Shown piece after piece: positions 15,701-25,200 of a stretch of DNA of 30,890 nt. Under the pieces are notes generated by a model. It was not told where the DNA came from. It searched no databases and saw only the letters and a list, made by a program, of their open reading frames with translations. The first letter of the stretch is position 1. Each line of letters starts with the position of its first letter. The translations under genes were made by a program, and so were the position numbers. The stretch is from JAFARZ01 sp035651595 (lineage in GTDB: Bacteria; Actinomycetota; Actinomycetes; Streptosporangiales; Streptosporangiaceae), in contig DASRFJ010000058.1 of assembly GCA_035651595.1 (NCBI GenBank), positions 1 to 30,890 of the forward strand, given 5' to 3'.

Positions 15701-15901
15701 ACATGATCGACGTCACCGGTGCACGGGCACGTCTATCCGGAAACCGGCCGCTTGCGGCGGGTACACTTGGGCCCGCCATTGCCACGCATTCACCAGGAAA
15801 TTCTCAGTGCATCCGGGTAGCGTGAGCGAACGGGCGCCGCGGGCCAGTACAAGGCCAGGCATGGCGGACAAAGGCGACGTAACAGGTTGAACGGAGCGTT
15901 C

Positions 15902-16831
15902 ATGGCGAAGAGTTCCCGTGTCCTGGTGACCGGCGGAGCCGGCTTCATCGGCCGCAGGGTGGTCCGTGCCCTGCAAGCCGAGGGACACGAGGTCACCGTG
16001 GTCGACCTCAGGGCCTTCCCCGATGACGAGGTCCAGTCGGTCGTCGGGGATCTCTGCGAGCCCGGTACGGTCGGGCAGGCCGTGCGGCCGGGTACCGACG
16101 TGATCATTCACTTGGCGGCGCTGACCTCGGTGCTGAAGTCCGTCGAGGATCCGGTCAGCACGCACCGGCTGAACGTGGACGCCACCGCGCGGCTGCTGGA
16201 GGCGGCCAGGGAGAACGAGGTCGGCACGTTCCTGCTGGCATCGACCAACGCGGTCGCCGGCAACGTGGGCGGCGCGGTGATGAACGAGCGCGTGCCGCTG
16301 CGGCCGCTGGTGCCGTACGGCGCGACCAAGGCGGCCGCGGAGATGATCCTGTCCGCGTACACGAACGCCTACGGCATTCGCGGCGTGGCGTTGCGGTTCT
16401 CCAACGTGTACGGCCCGGGCATGGAGGCCAAGGACAGCTTCATTCCGCGGCTGATGCGCGCCGCCCGGGACGGCGAGGGCGTCCAGGTCCGCGGCGACGG
16501 GTCCATGATCCGCGACGTGGTGCACGTGGACGACGTGGTGCAGGGCCTGTTCATCGCCTGGAACGCCGGGCACACCGGCCCGCTGATCCTGGGCTCCGGT
16601 GAGTCCGTGACGGTGAACCAGATGGTGGAAACCGCGCGCCGGGTCACCGGCAGGCCGATTCCGGTCGAGCATGTTCCGGTTCCCAGCGGGGAGATGCCAG
16701 CCGTGGTCCTCGACATCTCCGCCATCCGGGCGCTCGGCTACCAGCCGCGATACGACCTGGAGCGGGGCATGGCCACCGTGTGGCCCGACTTCGACCCGGA
16801 CAACGCGGTGGGGAGGCCGACCCAGTCATGA
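15902..16831 (+). CDS. NAD-dependent sugar-nucleotide epimerase/dehydratase (GalE-like)
   Basis: This 309-residue extended short-chain dehydrogenase has a Rossmann motif VTGGAGFIGRR near residues 9-19. A catalytic YGATK (Tyr-X3-Lys) follows a Ser/Thr-containing LLASTNA strand. Later motifs RFSNVYGPGM and GDGSMIRDVVHVDD are typical of UDP-glucose 4-epimerase and related enzymes. The ATG at 15902 has GGAG five bases upstream; a TTG at 15887 is also in frame. It overlaps the GT2 gene by four bases (ATGA), so it probably supplies the sugar donor for that transferase or its glycan. The exact substrate (UDP-Glc, UDP-GlcNAc, GDP- or dTDP-sugar) cannot be assigned. Confidence 0.9.
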   Translation: MAKSSRVLVTGGAGFIGRRVVRALQAEGHEVTVVDLRAFPDDEVQSVVGDLCEPGTVGQAVRPGTDVIIHLAALTSVLKSVEDPVSTHRLNVDATARLLEAARENEVGTFLLASTNAVAGNVGGAVMNERVPLRPLVPYGATKAAAEMILSAYTNAYGIRGVALRFSNVYGPGMEAKDSFIPRLMRAARDGEGVQVRGDGSMIRDVVHVDDVVQGLFIAWNAGHTGPLILGSGESVTVNQMVETARRVTGRPIPVEHVPVPSGEMPAVVLDISAIRALGYQPRYDLERGMATVWPDFDPDNAVGRPTQS

Positions 16832-17736
16832 TCTACTCCAGCCCTTCGGACAAGGCGACCGACGACGACGCGCAGGCCGCGTTCCGCGCCGCCTACCCCG
16901 ACTCGGCCTCGCTCCCGCCGGTCGCGATCGTGATCGCCGCCTACAACGAGGAAGGCGCCATCGGCCCGGTGATCAGGGCGCTCCCCGACAAGGTCTGCGA
17001 CCTGGCGGCCACCACCATCGTCGTCGCGGACGGCTGCAAGGACGGGACGGCCGCAGAAGCGCGCGAGGCCGGGGCGCTGGTCTGCGACGTGCCGGTCAAC
17101 CGCGGTCAGGGGGCCGCGCTGCGGCTCGGCTACCGTCTGGCCCGCGAGGGCGGCGCGACGTACATCGTCACCACCGACGCCGACGGTCAGTACAACCCGG
17201 CCGAAATCGAGACCGTGCTCGGTCCCGTCGTGGCCGGCGAGGCGGACTTCGTGACCGGGTCCCGGCAGCTCGGCAGCCAGGAGACCAAGGACGCGATCCG
17301 GCGGGCCGGCTCGTGGTTCTTCGCGTTCACGCTGAGCGCGCTGACTGGTCAGAAGATCAGCGACACGACGTTCGGCCTGCGCGCGATGCGGGCCGAGGTG
17401 ACCGGCGCCGTCCGCCTCGATCAGCCGCAGTACCAGGCGTCAGAGCTGCTGATCGGCGTGATCACCCACGGCTACAAGGTCACCGAGGTGCCGGCCACGA
17501 TCCACCGGCGCCGGGTCGGGGAGAGCAAGAAGGGTCACAACCCGCTCTACCACCTGCACATCCCTGGAGTGAACAACCTCTTCTACGGGCTGCGGTTCGC
17601 CCGGGTGATCTACGGCACGTGGTGGCGGGAGCGTCAGCGGGTCAAGTCCTCGGCGGGCGCCATCTCAAGCGACTCCCCCGGCGGTGCCTCGGATGCGCCC
17701 CGGTCCGATGAGTCACGGTCGGCGAAGAGCACGTAG
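16828..17736 (+). CDS. Family 2 glycosyltransferase (polyprenyl-phosphate sugar synthase-like)
   Basis: The protein has 302 residues. The GT-A fold start PVAIVIAAYNEEGAIGPVI is at 31-49. VVADGCKDGT is at 65-74, the metal-binding DAD in TTDADGQYNP is at 115-124, and GSRQLGS and a Gly-Leu-Arg-Ala motif (FGLRAM) come later. This is close to dolichyl-phosphate mannose/glucose synthases. No clear membrane spans are seen, so it would act on the inner face of the membrane. A GtrA-like membrane protein is encoded next to it on the opposite strand; GT2 and GtrA often work together in moving lipid-linked sugars. The last 35 residues are Ser/Asp-rich and overlap the gtrA gene by 103 bases. The ATG at 16828 follows GGGGAGG. 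Confidence 0.92.
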   Translation: MIYSSPSDKATDDDAQAAFRAAYPDSASLPPVAIVIAAYNEEGAIGPVIRALPDKVCDLAATTIVVADGCKDGTAAEAREAGALVCDVPVNRGQGAALRLGYRLAREGGATYIVTTDADGQYNPAEIETVLGPVVAGEADFVTGSRQLGSQETKDAIRRAGSWFFAFTLSALTGQKISDTTFGLRAMRAEVTGAVRLDQPQYQASELLIGVITHGYKVTEVPATIHRRRVGESKKGHNPLYHLHIPGVNNLFYGLRFARVIYGTWWRERQRVKSSAGAISSDSPGGASDAPRSDESRSAKST

Positions 17737-18179
17737 TGGAAGATCAGGAACCGTGCGACGAACGTGACGCAGTTCGCGGCGAAGTAGGTGCCGTTCTCGA
17801 CGACGATCTTCTTCCACCCCTTGTGCAGGCCCATCTCGTGCACGAAGTAAACGCCAAGCTTGTTCGCTCCCGCCAGGATCAACCAGACACACACCGAAAT
17901 CGCCCAGAACGGCAGCGTCTCCTTGAGCAGGTGCGGTCGTCCCTTCCGCTCCCATGCCCACCGGCTCAGCACGTAGCTGACCCCCGCGCCGACGACCGCG
18001 GCGGTGAAGCCCGCGACACCGGCCGTCAAGTGCAGCGCGTGGTTGAACACGATCAGCGCGACCTGGCTGGTCGCGAGCGACGCGATCGCTACAGGCACAA
18101 ACCGGGCAAACCTGACACCAACCTTGCCGCGCACCTTGCTCCAGAGCGCCGCAGTGGCCTGGTTTCGGGAGAAATCCAA
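17634..18179 (-). CDS. GtrA-family membrane protein
   Basis: The protein has 181 residues with four probable membrane spans, beginning at about residues 27-47, 52-69, 87-107 and 127-150. It has the family pattern FxxVAIASLATSQVALIVFN, then a Ser-Arg-Trp-Ala-Trp loop, then NFVAFVARFLIFHYVLF-like residues near the end (seen as NCVTFVARFLIFHYVLF). GtrA proteins are thought to flip or help transfer polyprenyl-phosphate sugars. The start is a TTG at 18179 with AGGA about seven bases upstream; no better ATG is present. It converges on the GT2 gene, sharing 103 bases in which both proteins have low-complexity hydrophilic tails. It is divergent from the sulfoquinovose-synthase-like gene at 18323. Confidence 0.87.
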   Translation of the reverse strand: MDFSRNQATAALWSKVRGKVGVRFARFVPVAIASLATSQVALIVFNHALHLTAGVAGFTAAVVGAGVSYVLSRWAWERKGRPHLLKETLPFWAISVCVWLILAGANKLGVYFVHEMGLHKGWKKIVVENGTYFAANCVTFVARFLIFHYVLFADRDSSDRGASEAPPGESLEMAPAEDLTR

Positions 18180-18322
18180 TTAAATGTCCTAGGTTAGCTG
18201 GCGGGCACCGTGCCAGAAGGCCGACGATACAGGGTACGGGGGCCGCAGGCCCGGCCAGCCGTACTAGAGCACGTTACCTGCCCGGGCGCGCTCGTGAGGC
18301 ACGGACACAGGAGGTTCCGGCA

Positions 18323-19477
18323 ATGAAGATCTTGGTCCTTGGCGGGGACGGATACCTTGGCTGGCCGACGGCGCTGCACCTATCTGAGCAGGGCCACGAG
18401 GTAGCGGTCCTCGACAACTTCGCCCGTCGTGGCTATGACAACGAGCTTGGCCTCGAGTCGCTGGTGCCGATCGCGCCACTGCAGACCCGCATCGAGGTCT
18501 GGCGCGAACTGACCGGCAAGGCCATCGGCTGCTACATCGGCGACCTGTGCGACGCGCAGTTCACCTACCAGGTGATCGAGGACTTCGACCCGGCGGCGAT
18601 CGTGCACTATGCGGAGCAGCGGGCAGCGCCATATTCGATGATTGACCGCCAGCACGCGGTCTACACCCAGCAGAACAATGTTGTGGGCAACCTCACGCTG
18701 CTCTACGCGATCGCCGAACTCAACCCGGACATCCACCTGGTCAAGCTCGGCACGATGGGCGTCTACGGCACGCCGAACATCGACATCGAGGAGGGCTGGC
18801 TCGAGCTCGAGTACAACGGCCGCCGCGACCGCATGCTGTTCCCCAAGCGGCCAGGCTCGTTCTACCACCTGTCCAAGGTGCACGACAGCTACAACATCGA
18901 GTTCGCCTGCCGGATCTGGGACCTGCGCGCGACCGACCTGAACCAGGGCGTCGTCTACGGTCAGCAGACGCCGCAGACCGCTCTCGACGAGCGGCTGGCG
19001 ACCCGGTTCGACTATGACGCGGTGTTCGGCACGGTGCTGAACAGGTTCACGATCCAGGCGGTGATCGGCCACCCGCTCACCGTCTACGGCAGCGGCGGGC
19101 AGATCCGCGGCATCATCGACATCCGCGACACGGTCCGCTGCATCCAGCTGGCCTGCGAGAACCCGGCGAACCGCGGCGAGTTCCGGGTGTTCAACCAGAT
19201 GACCGAGTCGCTGTCGGTGCGCGAGATCGCCGACACGGTAGCCCAGGCGTATCCGGGCGAGGTCACGATCGAGAACCTGGAGAACCCGCGGATCGAGGCG
19301 CCGGAGCACTACTACAAGGTCAACCACACCAAGCTGGTCGACCTCGGTCTGGAGCCGCACCTGCTGTCGGACACGCTGATCGAGTCGCTGTTCGACATCA
19401 CCAAGCAGTACGCGCACCGGGTCCGCGTGGACGCACTCCGCCCCACGGTCAACTGGCGCAACACCCGCACCCGGTAG
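18323..19477 (+). CDS. sqdB: UDP-sulfoquinovose synthase (SQD1/SqdB-like)
   Basis: The protein has 384 residues and is close in sequence and length to plant SQD1 as I recall it. Shared blocks are GGDGYLGWPTALHLS (7-21), EQRAAPYSMIDR (98-109), VKLGTMGVYGTPNIDIEEG (140-158), FYHLSKVHDSYNI (180-192), TDLNQGVVYG (204-213) and EHYYKVNHTKL (328-338). The expected catalytic Thr/Tyr/Lys fall at T144, Y181 and K185. SQD1 joins sulfite to UDP-glucose to give UDP-sulfoquinovose, the head-group donor for sulfolipid or sulfated glycans. An AGGAGG site precedes the ATG. No sulfoquinovosyltransferase (SqdX) is seen; the neighbouring GT2 could serve, but this is inference. Confidence 0.88.
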   Translation: MKILVLGGDGYLGWPTALHLSEQGHEVAVLDNFARRGYDNELGLESLVPIAPLQTRIEVWRELTGKAIGCYIGDLCDAQFTYQVIEDFDPAAIVHYAEQRAAPYSMIDRQHAVYTQQNNVVGNLTLLYAIAELNPDIHLVKLGTMGVYGTPNIDIEEGWLELEYNGRRDRMLFPKRPGSFYHLSKVHDSYNIEFACRIWDLRATDLNQGVVYGQQTPQTALDERLATRFDYDAVFGTVLNRFTIQAVIGHPLTVYGSGGQIRGIIDIRDTVRCIQLACENPANRGEFRVFNQMTESLSVREIADTVAQAYPGEVTIENLENPRIEAPEHYYKVNHTKLVDLGLEPHLLSDTLIESLFDITKQYAHRVRVDALRPTVNWRNTRTR

Positions 19478-19519
19478 GTGGCCGGCGCTGCCGGTCGGCT
19501 AGCCAGCCGCTGGCGGCGG

Positions 19520-19690
19520 GGTGCGTGGCCCACGGACCCCCCTCTTGAGGGGTGCGTGGCCCACGGACCCCCTCCAGCGGGCGCGAACGGGCGGGTCTCC
19601 GCCGACCCCCCTCCAGAGGGCGTGAACGGGCGGGTCCCCGCCGACCCCCCTCCAGAGGGCGTGAACGGGCGGGTCTCCGCCGCAAACCCC
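19520..19690. repeat. GC-rich tandem repeats (39-base unit) between the convergent sqdB-like genes
   Basis: A 39-base unit beginning GGGCG(C/T)GAACGGGCGGGT starts at 19579, 19618 and 19657, the last copy being incomplete. Upstream, two copies of a shorter unit (GTGCGTGGCCCACGGACCCCC) start near 19521 and 19552. Small inverted repeats such as CCCTC-CA-GAGGG sit at the unit ends. The 39-base period would encode a 13-residue Arg/Gly/Pro repeat, but I do not regard it as a gene. The rest of the 491-base gap (19478-19519, 19691-19749 and 19807-19968) shows no gene or site I can support, apart from the palindromic element. Confidence 0.8.
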
Positions 19691-19749
19691 AGGACGAAAA
19701 GGGCATACGCGGGCGGCAAGGCCCCGGGAGGCGGCGCCGGGGCGGTCCG

Positions 19750-19806
19750 AAAAAGATTGCGGACACTTACCCCCCCGAACTGGTGGGGTAAGTGTCCGCA
19801 ATAATC
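19750..19806. repeat. Palindromic element, copy 2 (inverted relative to copy 1)
   Basis: Perfect 17-base arms TTGCGGACACTTACCCC (19757-19773) and its complement (19785-19801) enclose an 11-base loop. An AAAAGA flank lies on the left and ATCTGG on the right. Compared with 2244-2297 it is the same element in the opposite orientation, matching through the arms and about eight bases of flank on one side and about five on the other, with differences mainly in the loop. Here it lies between two convergent genes. On the minus strand the hairpin is followed by CTTTTTC, so it could terminate transcripts of the second sqdB-like gene. Confidence 0.85.
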
Positions 19807-19968
19807 TGGAGCGCCCGACGACCCGCGCGAAATATGGGCATATATCCGGTTTGTGCGGCTGGGTTGCGCGGGGCCGCGCAGCTGTTGCGCCCTGACGCGC
19901 GGCCCCTGACCCGCGCCTGCAGCGGGCGGGACTGCGACGGCAGGGGCCTCGACGGGACCTGCGGACGT

Positions 19969-21180
19969 CTACTCCGGGTCGGGGACTTCGGTCATCAGGT
20001 CGGGGGCGGTCTCCATGCCGGCCCGCCAGACCGAGCGGGAGATGATCTTGGAGGGGTCGACGCGGTCGCGGTAGCGGCCGGCCACCTCGGTGATCTCCTC
20101 CATCAGGCCCTCGGAGAGCGTGGTCGGCTGGAGGCCGAGCGCGAGGAACTGGGCGTTCAGGACGCGCAACTCGTTCTCCTCCGCCTCGCGGCGGGGGTTG
20201 GGCAGGCAGGCGACCTCGACGCCGGTCATCTCGTTGATCAGCTTGGCCAGGTCGCGGACCCGGTGAACCTCGGTGATCTGGTTGCGCACCAGCACCTGGT
20301 CACCGGACTCGGGCGGGTTCTCGCACGCCAGCTCGATGCAGCGGACGGTGTCCCGGATGTGGATGAACGCGCGGGTCTGGCCGCCGGTGCCGTGCACGGT
20401 CAGCGGATGGGCGATGGCCGCCTGCATGAGGAACCGGTTCAGCACCGTGCCGTAGTCACCGTCGTAGTCGAAGCGGTTGATCAGCCGCTCGTCCCTGATC
20501 GTCTGGTCGGTCTGGGTGCCCCACACGATGCCCTGGTGCAGGTCGGTGATCCGCAGCCCGTCGTTCTTGGCGTAGAACGCGAACATCAGCTGGTCGAGCG
20601 TCTTGGTCATGTGGTAGACCGAACCGGGGTTGGCCGGGTGCAGGATCTCCCGCTCCAGCTCGCCGTCCGGGGTCGGCACCTTCACGGTCAGGTAGCCCTC
20701 GGGGATCGGCGCGGTGCCGGACCAGCCATAGCCGTAGACGCCCATCGTGCCCAGGTGCACGAGCGAGGCGTCAATTCCAGCGGTGACCAGCGCGGTGAGC
20801 AGGTTGTGCGAGCCGCGGACATTGTTGTCCACGGTGTACCGCTTCGTCTTCTCGGTACGCATCGAGTACGGCGCGGCGCGCTGCTCCGCGAAGTGGACGA
20901 TCGCGTCGGGGCGGATCTCCAGCAGCACCGCGACGAGCTTGTCGTACTCGGTGGCCAGGTCCACGTTCACGAAACTGATCTGCTTGCCGGAGACTTCCTC
21001 CCAGGCCCGCAGCCGTTCGCTGATCGGACGGATCGGCGTCAACGACTCAACCTCGAGCTCGACGTCGATCTTCCGGCGGCTCAGGTTGTCGACGATGGTG
21101 ACCTCATGACCACGATCCGACAGGTACAGCGACGTCGGCCAGCCACAGAAACCGTCACCACCGAGGACGAGAACGCGCAC
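19969..21180 (-). CDS. Divergent SQD1-like NAD-dependent epimerase/dehydratase
   Basis: The 403-residue protein starts at a GTG (21180) with TTGGAG six bases upstream. It is a paralogue of the gene at 18323: GGDGFCGWPTSLYLS (7-21), FAEQRAAPYSM (97-107), LGTMGVYG (143-150), YHMTKTLDQ (189-197), with T145, Y189 and K193 as likely catalytic residues. It differs where SQD1 is most characteristic. The NIDIEEG segment is replaced by a longer insertion (GYGWSGTAPIPEG), and the EHYYKVNHTKL block by ENELRVLNAQF. Another sugar or a non-sulfite nucleophile is therefore plausible. It is convergent with the first paralogue across a repeat block. Calling it UDP-sulfoquinovose synthase would be an over-reach. 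Confidence 0.85.
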   Translation of the reverse strand: MRVLVLGGDGFCGWPTSLYLSDRGHEVTIVDNLSRRKIDVELEVESLTPIRPISERLRAWEEVSGKQISFVNVDLATEYDKLVAVLLEIRPDAIVHFAEQRAAPYSMRTEKTKRYTVDNNVRGSHNLLTALVTAGIDASLVHLGTMGVYGYGWSGTAPIPEGYLTVKVPTPDGELEREILHPANPGSVYHMTKTLDQLMFAFYAKNDGLRITDLHQGIVWGTQTDQTIRDERLINRFDYDGDYGTVLNRFLMQAAIAHPLTVHGTGGQTRAFIHIRDTVRCIELACENPPESGDQVLVRNQITEVHRVRDLAKLINEMTGVEVACLPNPRREAEENELRVLNAQFLALGLQPTTLSEGLMEEITEVAGRYRDRVDPSKIISRSVWRAGMETAPDLMTEVPDPE

Positions 21181-21222
21181 GACTACTCCAATTGACTGCT
21201 CGAAAACGCTGGATCGGCCTTG

Positions 21223-21250
21223 ATGCTAGCAGCTCACGGAATTCGGACAA
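21223..21250 (-). promoter_or_regulatory. Candidate sigma-70-type promoter of the divergent SQD1-like gene
   Basis: On the minus strand, TTGTCC (plus 21245-21250) and TAGCAT (plus 21223-21228) are 16 bases apart, each matching four of six consensus positions. The start codon lies about 43 bases downstream. This is pattern matching only. Confidence 0.4.
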
Positions 21251-21359
21251 TGCCAAACCTCTGGCCTGGGATATCTCTCAGGATTCGCACAGGAAGCCGC
21301 CGACGGCGGGTGCTATAGGCTCGGTAGGGCGATGCTGGGCGAGCCGGGGGTGAGGTGCC

Positions 21360-22172
21360 GTGACTGACGCGACTGTGTGTGCTACCTGCGGTAATCACTA
21401 TCTCGGCGATACACCCGAGACGTGTGTGGTCTGCGCCGACGAACGGCAGTGGGTGCCACCCGGCGGCCAGCGCTGGACCAGCCTGGCCGAACTGGCCGCG
21501 GCAGGGCACCGGTCCGACGTACGCGAGGTCGAGCCCGGGCTGACCGGGATCGGCGCGCAGCCGGCGGTCGCGATCGGCCAGCGTTCGCTGCTGGTCCACA
21601 CACCGGACGGCAACCTGCTGTGGGACCCGTCGGGGTTCATCGACGACGCGGCGGTCGAGGCGGTGCGCTCCCGCGGCGGACTGCGCTACGTGACCGCCAG
21701 CCACCCGCACTTCTACGGCTCGATCGCGCAGTGGAGCCGCGCCCTTGGCGCCGAGATCCTGGTGCCGGAGGCGGACGCGTCCTGGCTGCGGGCGGGTCCG
21801 GATGACCCGGTGCGTACCTGGTCGGGAACGTTCGGCGCGCTGCCGGGCGTGACGCTCATCCAGTGCGGCGGGCACTTCCCCGGCAGCGCCGTGGTGCACT
21901 GGGTGGCGGGCGCGGCTGGCGGCGGCGTGCTGCTGTCCGGGGACACAATCTTCGTCACGCCGGGCGAGGACCGGGTGACGTTCGTCTGGTCCGCGCCGAA
22001 TCGGTTGCCGCTGTCTGAACCCGCGGTGCGCGGCGTCTGGCAGGCGGTCGAATCGTACGAGTTCGACCGCGTCTACGGCGGCTGGTGGACGCCGATCCTG
22101 CGTTCCGGCGCCAAGGACACCGTGCGCCGGTCCGCGGAACGCTACATCGAGCTGCTCACCAGGGGCGCTTAG
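21360..22172 (+). CDS. MBL-fold metallohydrolase-like protein with N-terminal zinc ribbon
   Basis: This 270-residue protein starts with two cysteine pairs (C7, C10 and C22, C25), spaced like a small zinc ribbon. A metallo-beta-lactamase-like fold follows: SHPHFYGS (H115, H117 near 114-121), GGHFPGSAVVHW (H172) and LLSGDTIFV (D195). The usual HxHxDH motif is reduced to HPHFYGS, which lacks the Asp-His pair, so the metal site may be single or altered. The role is unknown; similar stand-alone proteins are common in actinobacteria. The GTG start follows GGGGGTGAGG. It is divergent from the sqdB-like gene and convergent with dnaE2, so it is probably its own unit. Confidence 0.8.
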   Translation: MTDATVCATCGNHYLGDTPETCVVCADERQWVPPGGQRWTSLAELAAAGHRSDVREVEPGLTGIGAQPAVAIGQRSLLVHTPDGNLLWDPSGFIDDAAVEAVRSRGGLRYVTASHPHFYGSIAQWSRALGAEILVPEADASWLRAGPDDPVRTWSGTFGALPGVTLIQCGGHFPGSAVVHWVAGAAGGGVLLSGDTIFVTPGEDRVTFVWSAPNRLPLSEPAVRGVWQAVESYEFDRVYGGWWTPILRSGAKDTVRRSAERYIELLTRGA

Positions 22173-22244
22173 TCGCCCCCGGTGGTCACCGGATTCGTGG
22201 TACTCATGCGGCCCACGCTAGGAACCCCCGGCGCCGCACGCATG

Positions 22245-25200
22245 TCACCTCTTCTGGGGACATGGGGGATCCCAGAGGTTGCGCGGTGCCGCCTTCGGCG
22301 GGGCGCCGGGTGAACCCGTTTCCGCGTACGGCGACAGCGTGAATCCGGTCGGGTAGACCAGCGCCGCTTCGGCGTGGCGGCGACGGTTCCGGCGTCGCCG
22401 CTCGGCCGCGTCGGCCGCGGCGGCCGCGACGGCGAGCAGTTCGCGCACCGCGCCCATCCCGCCGCTGGCCCGCAACGCCTCAAGCTCGGTCAGGTCCCAG
22501 CAGTCGATCGCGTTGATCGTGCTGGTACCGGCCGCGGGGCTGCGCACCCGCCCGCGCACCAGCAGCAGCCACGAGCCGAACAGCCGCGCGGCGCACCTGT
22601 CCTGCACCGACTCGAAGAACGCCAGGTCGACCACGCCGACCGCGTCGTCCAGGCTGGCGAAGATGATCCGCTGGCCGGACCGGATCGCCGGGGTCTGCGT
22701 CGCCACCTTCACGCCGGCCACGAGCACCGTGCTGCCCGGGCGGCATCCGGCCAGCTCGCTGGACCGGACCACGCCGAGGTCGTCGAGCAGTTCGTCGTAG
22801 AAGCCCAGCACGTGCTGGGTGACATCGAAACCCAGGATGTCAAGCTCGGCGGCGACGCGTTCGGCCGGGTCCAGGTCGCGCAGTTCCCCGGCCGGCACCA
22901 GATCGGCGAAGCCGTCACCTGGGATATCCAAAGTGAGCGCCTGCTGCGGTGCGGGACGATCGAGCACGCCGAGCCGGGCGAGCAGGTCGCGGCGAGTCAC
23001 GGGCGGGGAGTACAGCCGGTCGAACGCGCCGACCGTGATCAGCCGTTCGGCAACCCGGCGGGATACCTTGGCGCGGTCGGTGAAGTCGCGCAGGGAACGG
23101 TACGGCTGACCTGCGACGATGCTCGATATCTCGGCGCCGGTGATGCCTTTTACCTCGCGCAGAGACGTCAGCAGTGCTGGGGTGGAACCGTTTGTCGTTA
23201 TGACCCACGAGGCCTGAGAGGTGCTGACATCGGGACCTAGCACGCGGACCCCAGCCAGCCGGGCGTCCTGGATGATCACGCGCTTGGGGTACATGCCGGG
23301 ATCGTGGGTGAGCACGCCGGCGTAGAACGCGGCCGGGTGGTGCCGCTTGAGCCAGGCCGACTGGTACACCGGGATCGCGAACGCGGCCGCGTGCGCCTTG
23401 CAGAAGCCGAACGCGCCGAACGCGGCGAGCACCTCCCAGACGGAATCGATTACCACCTGGTCGTAGCCCCGGGCGCGGGCCGCGTCGCGGAACCACGCGG
23501 CCGCGCCGGCTTGACCCGCCGGCACAGCCGGGCCCGCTGGCACCGCGGAGAGTTTGCGGCGGATCCGGTCGGCCTCGGCCAGACCGCAGCCGGTCATCGT
23601 GTCGATGACGGTGAGCACCTGCTCGTGGAAGATGATCACGCCGCCCGTTTCGCGTAGCACTTCGCGGAGGTCTGCGTGCGGGTACGTCGCATCTTGCCGG
23701 CCGTGCCGGGTGGCCAGGTACGGCGTGATCATGTCGGAGTTGACCGGGCCGGGGCGGAACAGCGAAATCTCCGTGATCAGGTCGTCGATGTCGCGCGGCG
23801 CGACCTTGGCCACGAGCTCGCGCTGGCCGGGCGACTCGATCTGGAAGCAGCCGATTGTCCGCGCGGTCCTGATCAGCTCGAACGTCGGCTCGTCGTCGTG
23901 CGGAATCGTTTCGAGGTCGACCGGTTCGGGGATCTGGGTGAGCGCGTAGGCCATCGCGGACTGCATCCGGACGCCGAGCACGTCCAGCTTGATCACCCCG
24001 GCGGTCTCCGCGTCGTCCTTGTCGAGCTGGCTGAGCGGCAGGTCATCGCCGCTGCTGCGGGTGATAGCGGTGCGGTCAGGCAGCGTAGTGTCGGACAGCA
24101 GCACGCCGCACGGGTGCATGGCGACGTGCCGCGGCAGGCCGTCCAGACGCTCGGCCATCCGGAACAGGCCGGTCAGCTGCTTGACGCTGGGCAGGCTGCT
24201 GGTGCGCAGTTCGGGCAGTTCGTCTAGCGCGGCACCGATATGGACGGCCCTGATGTGCGGAAACGCCTTCGCCAGGCGGCCGATCTCGTCGCGCGGCAGG
24301 CCGAACGCGGCGGCGACATCCCTGATCGCGCTGCGCGCCCGGTAGGTCTCCATCATGGCGACGGTCGCGGTGCTCCGCTCGCCGTACGCGTCGATGATCA
24401 CCCGGTACGCCTCGATCCGGCGCGCCGACTCCACGTCGAGGTCGATGTCCGGCATCGTCTCCCGGGTCGGCGACAGGAACCGCTCCATGATCAGGCCGTA
24501 GTCGAGCGGGTCGATGGCGGAGATGCCGAGCAGGTGGTTGACCAGGCTGCCGGCGCCCGAGCCGCGGATCGCGCAGCGAATGCCCCTGGCCTTGATGCGG
24601 TCCGCGACGTCGGCGACCGTGACGAAGTACGGCGCGAGGCCGATTCCGGTGATGATCGTGAGCTCGTCCTCGAGGCGGTTTTTCGCCTTCTCGCGGTCGC
24701 CCCGGTAGGTACGCAGGGCTTGCTCGCATCGCGCTCGGAGTTCGGCGTCGCCGTCTTCTCTGGGCAGGTGGCGGGTGCCGATGCCGAGGTCGCTGCCCGG
24801 ATCGAGGATGCAGCGCGCGGCGATTTCCATGGTGTCGCCGAGGAGCTTGTCGCGGTCGCGCCTGTCTGCTGCCAGGACCTCCGCTCGCTGGGTCATCTCG
24901 TCGGGTGCGGCGAGGTGGGCCTGGCCGTTGTGCTTGTGCAGGCGGGGGGCGCCGAGCGGAACGTTGCCGCGCGCGGCGTCGAGCACCTGGGCGACGGTGC
25001 TGTCGGCGGGCGAGATGTACCTGACGTTGTTGGTGAGGACGGCGGTCGTGCCGGTCTCGCGGGCAAGCCGGAGCATGGCACGGGCGCGACGGGTGTCCCC
25101 AGGACCGCGGTTGTCGGTGACTTCGATCGCGACGGTTTCCGGGCCGGGCGTTGTCAGCCAGCGGCGCAGCGCGGCGTTGGCCAGGTCCGGGCGCCGGGCG

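Noticed and set aside
15475..15702. N-terminal extension of the chelatase gene to an upstream start
   Set aside because: The extra 76 codons coincide with the cobalamin riboswitch, and a good ribosome site precedes the ATG at 15474.
19579..19690. CRISPR array
   Set aside because: The 39-base units are directly abutting with no variable spacers, and there are no cas genes.
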